The translations under genes were made by a program, and so were the position numbers. The notes beneath the pieces are model-generated. The model saw nothing but the letters and a program-made list of their open reading frames with translations. It did not search any database and was not told the origin of the DNA. A stretch of DNA of 6,769 nucleotides from Alphaproteobacteria bacterium UBA2784 (GTDB lineage Bacteria; Pseudomonadota; Alphaproteobacteria; Micropepsales; Micropepsaceae), in NCBI GenBank assembly GCA_002352285.1, contig DEIC01000052.1:29654-36422 (forward strand). Direction: 5' to 3'. Numbering within the stretch: the stretch's first letter is position 1; each line of letters opens with the position of its first letter. Shown here piece after piece: positions 1 through 5,429 of this stretch.

Positions 1-737
1 TGCCTGGAGCGGAACGAGCCAGCCTGCACCCACAATTGCGTGGATTGGGGCACTGCAACCGTTGTCACCGTGCCGTCCACCGCGGCCGCGCTGCCGATCC
101 GCGTGGACTCAACAGGACGCGGCCCTGTTTCCACCGTGCGGGTGGGCGTGGCCGTAGTGCCCGGTGGCGGCGCCAACGTGTTGGAGGCAACTTCATCGGT
201 CGGTGCAGCCGCCGCTACTGGAGGCGCTGCCTCATCCGAACTGCTGCCATCAGCGCGTCCGACATATTGAACGCGCACGCGCGCGACGCCATCACTCTTG
301 AACCCCAACAGCTCGGCGGCCTTTTCCGACACGTCGATAATGCGCCCGGGAATGAATGGCCCGCGATCATTGACGCGCAGCACGATCGACTTGCCATTCT
401 GCAAGTTTGTCACGCGCACCAGCACGGGCAGCGGCAATGTCTTGTGCGCCGCCGTCAGACCGCTGGGCTGAAAAATCTCGCCATTGGCGGTCGGGCGGCC
501 CTTGAACGCATCACCATACCAGGAGGCAATGCCGGTTTCGTCATAAAAGGGGTCTTCGTGCGGGTAATACCACACGCCGCCGACCTGATAGGGTGTCCCC
601 ACCTTGTATCCGCCTGTGCGGGGCGGTGGCGTGCTGGCGCAAGCCGCCGCCAACAGCGCAATCAGCAGCGCCGCCAGCGGGCGGGTGAGGATGCGGGAAA
701 TCGGGAACGCTGGAACGCTGTTCGGTGCTTCGGTCAT
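1..737 (-). CDS. rlpA: RlpA-type septal ring lipoprotein / lytic transglycosylase, partial (C-terminus beyond left edge)
   Basis: RlpA proteins are outer-membrane lipoproteins that act on peptidoglycan at the division site; some, as in Pseudomonas, cleave glycan strands lacking peptide stems. The frame starts at the ATG read from 737 and stays open to the left edge (245 codons). Residues 18-33 form a hydrophobic export segment ending in LLAAAC, a lipobox-like site with Cys33 as the likely lipidated residue. The double-psi beta-barrel domain spans about 68-160, with GIASWYG (69-75), TANGE (83-87), TAAHKTLPLP (95-104) and VNDRGPF (122-128). A Pro/Thr/Ala-rich linker follows (about 165-230), and QLWVQAGSF (234-242) is the start of a SPOR domain, which in this family binds denuded septal glycan. 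By recalled comparison with Pseudomonas RlpA, the catalytic Glu, His and second Asp match E87, H98 and D124, but the Asp three residues after the Glu is Gln90 here. No strong Shine-Dalgarno is seen before this ATG, and no better start lies nearby. It is divergent from the MmgE/PrpD gene. Family assignment is firm; enzymatic activity is not. Confidence 0.93.
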   Translation of the reverse strand, partial: MTEAPNSVPAFPISRILTRPLAALLIALLAAACASTPPPRTGGYKVGTPYQVGGVWYYPHEDPFYDETGIASWYGDAFKGRPTANGEIFQPSGLTAAHKTLPLPVLVRVTNLQNGKSIVLRVNDRGPFIPGRIIDVSEKAAELLGFKSDGVARVRVQYVGRADGSSSDEAAPPVAAAAPTDEVASNTLAPPPGTTATPTRTVETGPRPVESTRIGSAAAVDGTVTTVAVPQSTQLWVQAGSFRSR

Positions 738-867
738 GTTTTCTGGAACAAGAGGGGGCCCGGAAAATCCAGCAGACTTAAACCAGCGGATTCGCATCGA
801 ACTGATTTGCCCGTAAGCTAGAATCGCGCGTGCGCCTGCGCAACCTTTCTTGCCTTTCCGGATTGTC

Positions 868-2163
868 ATGATGGCCTCTTTGACCGCCCGCCTCGTTCAT
901 TTGATCCGGCAAAAGCCGGTGAGCAGCCATGATTATGCGCTGGCGGCGCGCTTTACGCTGGACGCGGTTGCCAATGCGCTGGCAGGCAGCAATTCAGATC
1001 CCGGCCGCAAGCTGCAACGCTGGGCGGCAGGTGCGGGCCGCGATTCCGGTCGGCGTGCGTTTCTGATGGGGGCGCTGACCCATATTCTGGAAACCGACGA
1101 CATCCATCGGGAATCCGTTGTGCATCCCGGCTGTGTTGTGGTTCCGGCGGCGTGGGCGCTGGCCGAGCGTGAGGGGCTTTCGGGTCATGCCTTCCTTCGC
1201 GCCGTGCTGGCAGGGTTTGAGGCGGCGTGCCGGATCGGTTCTGCCGTTGGCCCTGCGCATTACCGCATCTGGCATAACACGGCGACGTGCGGACCCTTTG
1301 GTGCGGCAATGGCGGGCGCTGCGCTCCTCTCCCTCTCTGATGAGGCCGCCATGCATGCGCTGGGCAATGCGGGGACGCAGTCCAGCGGCTTGTGGGAGTT
1401 CATGGCAACGGGCGCAATGTCGAAACATCTCCATGCCGGGCGCGCGGCAGAGGCAGGCTTGCTCGCCGCCGATCTGGCGCGCCACGGCTTTACCGGCCCG
1501 CCGGAAATCCTCGAGGGCGCGCGCGGGTTTTTCAAAGCAGCGTGCCCGGATGCGCAGCCCGATCTTGTGCTGGACGACCCGCATGCTCCGTGGGCTTTGA
1601 CGCGCACATCCATCAAACCATGGCCATCGTGCCGGCATACGCACCCGGCAATCGACGCGGCGCTGCGCCTTTCGTTGCAGATCGGCAACCGCCGCGTTGT
1701 GTCAGCAGCAGTTGAGACCTATCAGGCGGCGCTTGACGTGTGTGATCGCGTGCGACCGCAATCTGCCTATGAGGCAAAATTCTCGCTGCAACATTGTGTG
1801 GCCGCAGCCCTTTCAGGCGCAGCGATGGATTTCTCCAGCTTTGAGGCCCCTGCCCGCGCGGCACACGCTGATCTGGCGGCGCGGGTGACGCTGGCAGCGG
1901 GCGAACCCTTCCGTTCTGCCTATCCGGTGGCGTGGGGCGGGCGCGTGCGCGTGTCACTCTCTGACGGCGCCACGCTGCGCGAGGAAAGCCCGCATGCGCC
2001 GGGCGACCCCGAAGCACCGCTCAGCGAGGCTGCGTTCCTTGCGAAGGCGCGGATGCTTCTGGCGCATGGCGGCGTTGACGATGCCGAGGCGGTCATTGCG
2101 GCCATTCTGGCGCTGGCAGAAGACGGCCCCCTGCCACCCCTTCATTTTGGCGGGCCAGTCTGA
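868..2163 (+). CDS. MmgE/PrpD family protein
   Basis: The protein belongs to the fold of 2-methylcitrate dehydratase (PrpD) and cis-aconitate decarboxylase, cytoplasmic enzymes that act on small carboxylic acids. The substrate here is unknown, because most bacterial members are uncharacterised. From the ATG at 868 it has 431 residues, near the usual 440-460. Family signatures appear in order: ETDDIHRESVVHPG (75-88), GFEAACRIGSAVG (116-128), WHNTATCGPFGAA (135-147), SKHLHAGRAAEAGLLAA (185-201), SIKPWPSCRHTHPAIDAA (248-265) and AKFSLQHCVAAAL (303-315). His86, His136, Lys186 and Lys250 fall where the family places active-site residues. At the position five residues after Lys250, where aconitate decarboxylase has a catalytic His, this protein has Cys255, which argues against that exact activity. 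An in-frame TTG at 850 and a second ATG at 871 are alternative starts; none has a clear Shine-Dalgarno. The next gene, tRNA-Ser, begins 20 bp downstream on the same strand. No propionate or citrate genes are nearby to suggest a pathway. Confidence 0.9.
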   Translation: MMASLTARLVHLIRQKPVSSHDYALAARFTLDAVANALAGSNSDPGRKLQRWAAGAGRDSGRRAFLMGALTHILETDDIHRESVVHPGCVVVPAAWALAEREGLSGHAFLRAVLAGFEAACRIGSAVGPAHYRIWHNTATCGPFGAAMAGAALLSLSDEAAMHALGNAGTQSSGLWEFMATGAMSKHLHAGRAAEAGLLAADLARHGFTGPPEILEGARGFFKAACPDAQPDLVLDDPHAPWALTRTSIKPWPSCRHTHPAIDAALRLSLQIGNRRVVSAAVETYQAALDVCDRVRPQSAYEAKFSLQHCVAAALSGAAMDFSSFEAPARAAHADLAARVTLAAGEPFRSAYPVAWGGRVRVSLSDGATLREESPHAPGDPEAPLSEAAFLAKARMLLAHGGVDDAEAVIAAILALAEDGPLPPLHFGGPV

Positions 2164-2183
2164 TATGCGCACGCGCGCAGAAC

Positions 2184-2273
2184 GGATGGGTGGCTGAGCG
2201 GTTTAAAGCACCGGTCTTGAAAACCGGCGTGGCAGTAATGTCACCGGGGGTTCGAATCCCTCCCCATCCGCCA
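2184..2273 (+). tRNA. tRNA-Ser(UGA)
   Basis: This is a complete class II tRNA of 90 nt including an encoded CCA. The acceptor stem pairs GGATGGG (2184-2190) with CCCATCC (2263-2269), followed by discriminator G2270 and CCA 2271-2273. The anticodon stem pairs 2211-2215 with 2223-2227 around the loop CTTGAAA, giving anticodon TGA at 2218-2220, which reads UCA and probably other UCN serine codons. The long variable arm typical of serine tRNAs pairs GTGGCA (2229-2234) with TGTCAC (2239-2244). The T arm is 2246-2262 with loop TTCGAAT. Nothing is broken. The gene starts 20 bp after the MmgE/PrpD stop codon, and I see no convincing separate promoter, so co-transcription is possible. Its last 15 bases are repeated at 2988-3002, which marks it as a probable integration site. 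Confidence 0.97.
2259..2273 (+). repeat. Direct repeat copy 1 (tRNA 3' end, att-like)
   Basis: The 15-base sequence CCTCCCCATCCGCCA covers part of the T-stem 3' strand, the acceptor 3' strand and the CCA of tRNA-Ser. It recurs perfectly at 2988-3002 in the same orientation. Copying of a tRNA 3' end is the usual footprint of tyrosine-recombinase integration. The match ends exactly at the tRNA CCA; flanking bases differ on both sides. Confidence 0.7.
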
Positions 2274-2278
2274 GGGTC

Positions 2279-2626
2279 TCAGCGCTGCAGAAGCCTTGCC
2301 AACATGTGCCGCACATGGTCCTGCCCGCCAAAAAAGACAGCCAGCACGCGCACACGCTTCGCCTTCTCATCAACGTCAAACCAGTAGATTGCGCGGTCGA
2401 TGGCCAGATAGCGCACGCCCGGCAACACATCATCGCGACGCATGCCCCTGATGGGGAAGGCTGTCAGGCGCATGGCTGCGCGCCGGATATCATGGACCCG
2501 TTGTGATGCGTGGATGAATGCCGCCTCCGGGCTCTCGCCGAAGCTCCGATAGCTTTTGAACAAATGGTCGAAAATCAGTTCAAGATCGCGCGCGACGCCT
2601 GATGAATATTCAACGGTCCAGGCCAT
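2279..2626 (-). CDS. Type II toxin, RelE/ParE family
   Basis: This 115-residue protein has the size and motif pattern of the RelE/ParE toxin superfamily. RelE-like members cut mRNA on the ribosome and ParE-like members poison DNA gyrase; the sequence does not decide between them. The N-terminus (MAWTVEYSSGVARDLELIFDHL) fits the opening strand and helix. The core around 54-62 (LTAFPIRGM) and the C-terminal strands RVRVLAVFFGGQDHVRHML (91-109) match the ParE-type plasmid-stabilisation branch, where a 'VRVLAVFFGGQDH'-like segment is characteristic. The start ATG at 2626 lies inside the upstream antitoxin gene (17-nt overlap) with an AGGG-type ribosome site 3 nt before it, so translation is probably coupled. 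The stop codon ends 5 bp from the CCA of the convergent tRNA-Ser, leaving no room for a terminator. No frameshift is seen, so the toxin is probably functional. Confidence 0.88.
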   Translation of the reverse strand: MAWTVEYSSGVARDLELIFDHLFKSYRSFGESPEAAFIHASQRVHDIRRAAMRLTAFPIRGMRRDDVLPGVRYLAIDRAIYWFDVDEKAKRVRVLAVFFGGQDHVRHMLARLLQR

Positions 2627-2885
2627 GGGCCCTGCGCTTGCTTTTCAACATGCGGGACAACTGGCCATCGAGCCTGACAGCCGTCTGGAACGTGCCCGCC
2701 CGCCGCTCGGCAAGTATTTCTGCGAGCGCCTGACGCTCCACTTCCTCCGCCTCCATCTCCCGGCGCAAAAGTTCAACGCCCTGCTGAAGTACGGCGCTGA
2801 CGCTGGGATAGCGGCCCTTGGCAACCAGTGCCTTGGCGAAAGCATGCTGCCGGCCACTGAGCGAGATGGATGATTTGACCGTCAT
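2610..2885 (-). CDS. Type II antitoxin, ribbon-helix-helix (ParD/CopG-like)
   Basis: This is the first gene of the toxin-antitoxin operon, 91 residues from the ATG at 2885. Such antitoxins bind and neutralise the cognate toxin through a flexible C-terminal part and repress their own operon as dimers through an N-terminal ribbon-helix-helix. Here residues 2-9 (TVKSSISL) fit the DNA-contacting strand, 11-24 (GRQHAFAKALVAKG) helix A, and 28-44 (SVSAVLQQGVELLRREM) helix B. The charged tail 45-91, rich in Glu then Arg/Lys, is the likely toxin-binding arm. The ATG at 2885 is preferred because AGGAA sits 3 nt upstream and the family fold begins there; an in-frame ATG at 2936 would lie inside the operator palindrome. 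The 3' end overlaps the toxin start by 17 nt. Family assignment rests on size, fold pattern and partner gene. Confidence 0.87.
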   Translation of the reverse strand: MTVKSSISLSGRQHAFAKALVAKGRYPSVSAVLQQGVELLRREMEAEEVERQALAEILAERRAGTFQTAVRLDGQLSRMLKSKRRAHGLDR

Positions 2886-2888
2886 GGG

Positions 2889-2893
2889 TTCCT
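2889..2893 (-). promoter_or_regulatory. Ribosome binding site of the antitoxin gene
   Basis: AGGAA, read on the minus strand, ends 3 nt before the ATG at 2885. It supports this start over the in-frame ATG at 2936, which would place translation initiation within the operator and before the predicted transcript start. Confidence 0.6.
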
Positions 2894-2918
2894 GCGCGGG
2901 GTTGTGCCGGATTTTCCA

Positions 2919-2947
2919 ATGGTATGACCTGGTCATACCAACGTCAA
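2919..2947 (-). promoter_or_regulatory. Sigma70-type promoter of the toxin-antitoxin operon
   Basis: On the minus strand, TTGACG (2947-2942) matches the -35 consensus at 5 of 6 bases. After a 17-bp spacer, TACCAT (2924-2919) matches the -10 consensus at 4 of 6. The predicted transcript would start near 2912, giving a leader of about 27 nt to the antitoxin ATG at 2885. This position and spacing fit an autoregulated toxin-antitoxin promoter. Confidence 0.6.
2920..2940. promoter_or_regulatory. Palindromic operator of the toxin-antitoxin operon
   Basis: TGGTATGACC (2920-2929) and its exact reverse complement GGTCATACCA (2931-2940) flank one central base. This 21-bp, 10+10 perfect palindrome fills the spacer between the -35 and -10 boxes and runs into the -10 box, where a bound ribbon-helix-helix antitoxin would block RNA polymerase. 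Autorepression by antitoxin or toxin-antitoxin complex is general for this family; binding here is inferred from position and symmetry. Confidence 0.72.
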
Positions 2948-2956
2948 TTGGCGTAT

Positions 2957-3001
2957 GGCGGTGGGGGGCAGTCGCCCGTTAGGTGGGCCTCCCCATCCGC
3001 C
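2957..3001. terminator. GC-rich hairpin after the UPF0016 gene, possible terminator without a T-tract
   Basis: GGCGGTGGGG (2957-2966) pairs with CCCCATCCGCC (2991-3001) with a single bulged T, and GGGC/GCCC (2966-2969 with 2974-2977) can form a smaller inner stem. On the minus strand the hairpin begins 12 bp after the UPF0016 stop codon, where a terminator is expected, but no run of T follows. Its right arm overlaps the second copy of the tRNA repeat, so some of the pairing could be a by-product of that repeat. Function is uncertain. Confidence 0.35.
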
Positions 3002-3002
3002 A
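2988..3002 (+). repeat. Direct repeat copy 2 (displaced tRNA-Ser 3' end, att-like)
   Basis: A perfect 15-base copy of 2259-2273, including the CCA, in the same orientation and 729 bp away. Preceding bases (2978-2987) do not rebuild the tRNA T loop, so this is a 3'-end fragment and not a second tRNA gene. It is the expected distal boundary of an element inserted at tRNA-Ser. Confidence 0.65.
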
Positions 3003-3013
3003 CTGCCAACCGC

Positions 3014-3577
3014 CTATCGGGCCGCAACTTCTGCAATCACATACGCGCCCATCGCGGCAAAAAGGGCGGCGGTGATCCAGCGGATGGTCCTGAGCGGGAT
3101 ACGTTCAAGGAGCGCGCGGCCCAGATAAACGGCAGGCACATTGGCCGCCATCATGCCCAGCGTGGTTCCCAGCGTGACACTCGCAACATCCTGAAACCGC
3201 GCAGCAAGGGCAATGGTGGCCACCTGCGTCTTGTCGCCGATCTCGATCAGGAAAAACGCCACCAGTGTGGTGACAAAGGGGCCATAGGCGCCGCGCGCCG
3301 CGACCTCGCTGTCCTTATCGGGGATCAATGCCCAGATCGCCATGGCGATGAAAGAAGCGCCCACGACATAGGCAAATGCCCTGCTGTCGAGAAACGCGCC
3401 CGCCTCTGCCCCCAGCCACGCGGCAGCGGCGTGATTGGCAATCGTCGCCGCCAGAATGCCCGCCATGATGGGCAACGGCCGGCCAAAACGCGCGGCCAGC
3501 ATGATGGCAAGCAACTGCGTCTTGTCGCCGATCTCCGCGATGGCAACGGCGGCAAGCGACGTCAGGAAGGCATCCAT
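3014..3577 (-). CDS. UPF0016/GDT1 (TMEM165) family membrane protein, probable manganese exporter
   Basis: Members of this family move divalent cations across membranes. Characterised bacterial ones (MneA in Vibrio, Mnx in cyanobacteria) export Mn2+, and eukaryotic Gdt1/TMEM165 handles Ca2+ and Mn2+. The 187-residue protein shows the defining duplicated motif E-x-G-D-K-T twice, at 15-20 and 112-117, each in the first helix of a three-helix half, giving the family's six-helix, two-repeat layout. The acidic residues E15, D18, E112 and D115 should line the ion path. A hydrophilic loop (about 85-100) joins the halves. The length is normal and the start at 3577 puts the first motif in the usual place; the ribosome site is modest (GGA about 6 nt upstream of the ATG). 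The gene is divergent from ybaL with 151 bp between starts. I looked in that gap for a yybP-ykoY Mn riboswitch, which often precedes this family, and did not recognise one. Substrate is inferred from family. Confidence 0.9.
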   Translation of the reverse strand: MDAFLTSLAAVAIAEIGDKTQLLAIMLAARFGRPLPIMAGILAATIANHAAAAWLGAEAGAFLDSRAFAYVVGASFIAMAIWALIPDKDSEVAARGAYGPFVTTLVAFFLIEIGDKTQVATIALAARFQDVASVTLGTTLGMMAANVPAVYLGRALLERIPLRTIRWITAALFAAMGAYVIAEVAAR

Positions 3578-3728
3578 GTGAAGTCCAGTCCTTCGATCTT
3601 TATGCGTGCACGCTGAGCGATGCCAACTCTTTCACCATATGCAGATGCACAATTCAGCATGTGCTGTAAGGTTGTGCTGCACGGACGCGCTGACTACCTT
3701 GTTTGGCACATCTCTCGAAAAGATTCCC

Positions 3729-5414
3729 ATGCCGCATGAAACGCCGCTGATCGCAACTCTGGCCATTGGTCTTGCGCTTGCCTTTGCACTCGGCGCTGCT
3801 GCACATCGCCTGCGTTTGCCTGTGATCGTCGGCTATCTTGCTGCTGGAATTGGCATCGGTCCCTTCACGCCCGGCTTTGTTGCCGATCAGAAAATTGCCG
3901 CCGAGCTTGCGGAGGTAGGCGTGATCCTCCTCATGTTCGGCGTTGGCCTGCACTTTTCGTTCAAAGACCTCCTTTCGGTTCGCAACATTGCCATTCCGGG
4001 TGCCCTGGGTCAGGTGGGTGTCACTGTGTTGATGGGCGCTGGAGTTGGCGCGGCACTTGGATGGCCATTAGGCGCCGGTCTGATCTTTGGCCTGTGCCTC
4101 TCTGTCGCCAGCACGGTGGTGCTGCTGCGGGCATTGCAGGAGCACCGGCTGGTCGAGACGCCTCGCGGGCGCATTGCTGTTGGCTGGCTGATTGTTGAAG
4201 ACCTGGTCATGGTCCTGGCGCTCGTGCTTCTGCCGCCACTCGCTGGATATCTTGGCGGGCAGCCTTCCGAGACTGGATTGTCTGCGCGACTTCCCCTGCT
4301 TGATACTGGCGAGCAGATGTGGGGGGCATTGTTGACTACCGCCCTTATGGTCGCCTCTTTTGTCGTGCTGATGATAGTACTCGGGCGGCGAATTGTTCCG
4401 TGGCTCCTTCACTGGACAGCACATACCGGCTCGCGCGAACTCTTCCGGCTTTCGGTGCTGGCCGCGGCTCTGGGCATTGCCTTCGGCGCGGCAAAGCTGT
4501 TTGGCGTCTCCTTTGCGCTGGGAGCATTCCTGGCCGGTGTTGTTCTGGCCGAGTCGCCACTCAGCTCTCAAGCCGCGCGCGAGACCCTGCCATTGCGGGA
4601 TGCTTTCGCGGTGCTCTTTTTCGTTTCGGTCGGGATGCTTTTCAACCCGGCCGTTCTCGTCAACGAACCTTTTGCCCTCATCGCAACCGTCATGATCATA
4701 GTGGTGGGAAAGTCTGCGGCTGCTTATCTGATCGTTCGCGCCTTTGGCCATCCGCGCGATGTTGCCATCACAATCTCGGCCAGCTTGTCCCAGATCGGCG
4801 AATTCTCCTTCATTCTGGTTGTGCTTGGTGTGTCGCTCGGCATTCTGGCTGATGCGGCGCGTGATCTTGTAGTGGCTGGCGCGATCATATCGATCACAAT
4901 CAATCCATTTCTTTTCGGCCTGTTGGGGCGCTTCGCAGGATCGCCTCTGCCAAACGATCAATCCGGCTTGGCCGCATCACGGCAGCAGTCTACTAGCGCA
5001 CATGTCGTCCTCGTCGGGCATGGTCAATTGGGTCTCCGAATATCGCGTTACCTGATTGAAAAGGGCATACCGCTCATCGTTGGCGATGCAGAGCCTGAAC
5101 GCCTCTCCGGCCTTAGGGCGATGGGCATCAGCGTGCACAGTGGAAACACCGGCGAGCCGGATTTTCTCCAGAAGCTGGAATTTGCAAAAGCCAGAGCCTT
5201 TGTGGTCGCTATTCCAGATCCGCTTGAGGCGGGGCATTTGATTGCCTACGCCCGGGCTACTAATCCTGCGCTGAAAATTGTTGCGCAGGCCGACGAAGCC
5301 GAAGCCGAAGGCTATCTCGTCGAGCGCGGCGCAAACGCCGTCCTGAACGGGACCGATGAACTCGGAAGGGCAATGGCGATTGCTGCAGCCGAGCCGCGCC
5401 ACGCCTCCGGTTGA
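3729..5414 (+). CDS. ybaL: YbaL-type CPA2 monovalent cation/proton antiporter with RCK (TrkA-N) domain
   Basis: This 561-residue inner-membrane protein closely resembles E. coli YbaL (about 558 residues) by recalled sequence. Shared stretches include the N-terminus (HETPLIAT), AGIGIGPFTPGFVAD (39-53), VGVILLMFGVGLHFS (63-77), CLSVASTVVLLRAL (123-136), IAVGWLIVEDLVMVL (149-163), GSRELFRLSVLA (234-245) and LPLRDAFAVLFFVSVGMLF (287-305). Residues 1-400 form the many-helix exchanger domain; E157/D158 lie at the conserved acidic site expected to take part in ion/proton exchange. Residues 424-540 are an RCK/TrkA-N Rossmann domain with GHGQLG (430-435) and an acidic D453 at the end of the second strand, suggesting NAD(H)-type nucleotide sensing. 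YbaL and its Kef relatives are linked to K+ efflux and pH or electrophile stress. The frame is open upstream to an ATG at 3606, but homology starts at the ATG at 3729; upstream residues lack family character. In the first 43 codons I count about 47% G/C at third positions, against about 83% in the opening of the adjacent UPF0016 gene. Confidence 0.93.
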   Translation: MPHETPLIATLAIGLALAFALGAAAHRLRLPVIVGYLAAGIGIGPFTPGFVADQKIAAELAEVGVILLMFGVGLHFSFKDLLSVRNIAIPGALGQVGVTVLMGAGVGAALGWPLGAGLIFGLCLSVASTVVLLRALQEHRLVETPRGRIAVGWLIVEDLVMVLALVLLPPLAGYLGGQPSETGLSARLPLLDTGEQMWGALLTTALMVASFVVLMIVLGRRIVPWLLHWTAHTGSRELFRLSVLAAALGIAFGAAKLFGVSFALGAFLAGVVLAESPLSSQAARETLPLRDAFAVLFFVSVGMLFNPAVLVNEPFALIATVMIIVVGKSAAAYLIVRAFGHPRDVAITISASLSQIGEFSFILVVLGVSLGILADAARDLVVAGAIISITINPFLFGLLGRFAGSPLPNDQSGLAASRQQSTSAHVVLVGHGQLGLRISRYLIEKGIPLIVGDAEPERLSGLRAMGISVHSGNTGEPDFLQKLEFAKARAFVVAIPDPLEAGHLIAYARATNPALKIVAQADEAEAEGYLVERGANAVLNGTDELGRAMAIAAAEPRHASG

Positions 5415-5429
5415 CCAGCAGGGCAGGCT

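Larger units (their letters stand above)
2274..3002. mobile_element. Putative minimal tRNA-integrated element or island remnant carrying a toxin-antitoxin operon
   Basis: About 729 bp lie between the 3' end of tRNA-Ser and the outer end of a second, perfect 15-bp copy of that 3' end. The segment holds only a ParD/CopG-ParE toxin-antitoxin operon, its operator-promoter and a hairpin. There is no integrase, excisionase or transposase, so it could not move by itself; it is either a decayed island from which everything but the toxin-antitoxin pair was lost, or a passenger mobilised in trans. Its outer end lies 11 bp from the stop of the downstream membrane-protein gene, so the tRNA and that gene would have been near neighbours before insertion. 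The repeat is directly visible; the integration history is inference. A chance repeat is unlikely given its length and its exact end at CCA. Confidence 0.45.

Noticed and set aside
36..821. Long plus-strand open frame (261 codons) across the rlpA region
   Set aside because: It is antisense to the RlpA reading frame, which has clear domain motifs. Its composition is Arg/Gly-rich and shows no family character; it is a high-GC shadow.
819..824. TAGAAT -10 box for the MmgE/PrpD gene
   Set aside because: It matches the -10 consensus at 5 of 6, but no acceptable -35 lies 16-18 bp upstream, so it is not supported as a promoter.
994..1644. Minus-strand open frame of 216 codons opposite the MmgE/PrpD gene
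   Set aside because: It is Arg/Cys/His-rich with no recognisable motif, opposite a well-supported gene; a GC-driven artefact.
2886..2936. Longer antitoxin starting at the ATG at 2936
   Set aside because: The extra 17 residues would be encoded inside the operator and upstream of the predicted transcript start, while the ATG at 2885 has its own ribosome site.
2957..3002. Second, degenerate tRNA gene at the distal repeat
   Set aside because: A 4-bp stem with a 7-base loop precedes the repeat, but the loop lacks TTC and no anticodon or D arm can be built, so only the tRNA 3' end is duplicated.
2924..3616. Plus-strand open frame of 230 codons opposite the UPF0016 gene
   Set aside because: The minus strand encodes both EIGDKT motifs in a membrane protein; the plus frame is its charged complement.
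3606..3728. ybaL N-terminal extension from the ATG at 3606
   Set aside because: The extra 41 residues are Cys/His-rich and unlike YbaL, whose recalled N-terminus matches the ATG at 3729.
3578..3728. yybP-ykoY manganese riboswitch ahead of the UPF0016 gene
   Set aside because: I searched the divergent gap for its conserved core and a paired helix arrangement and recognised neither; the gap is also short for leader plus promoter.
4068..4961. Minus-strand open frame of 297 codons opposite ybaL
   Set aside because: It is strongly hydrophilic with no family pattern, opposite a hydrophobic transporter whose motifs are unmistakable.
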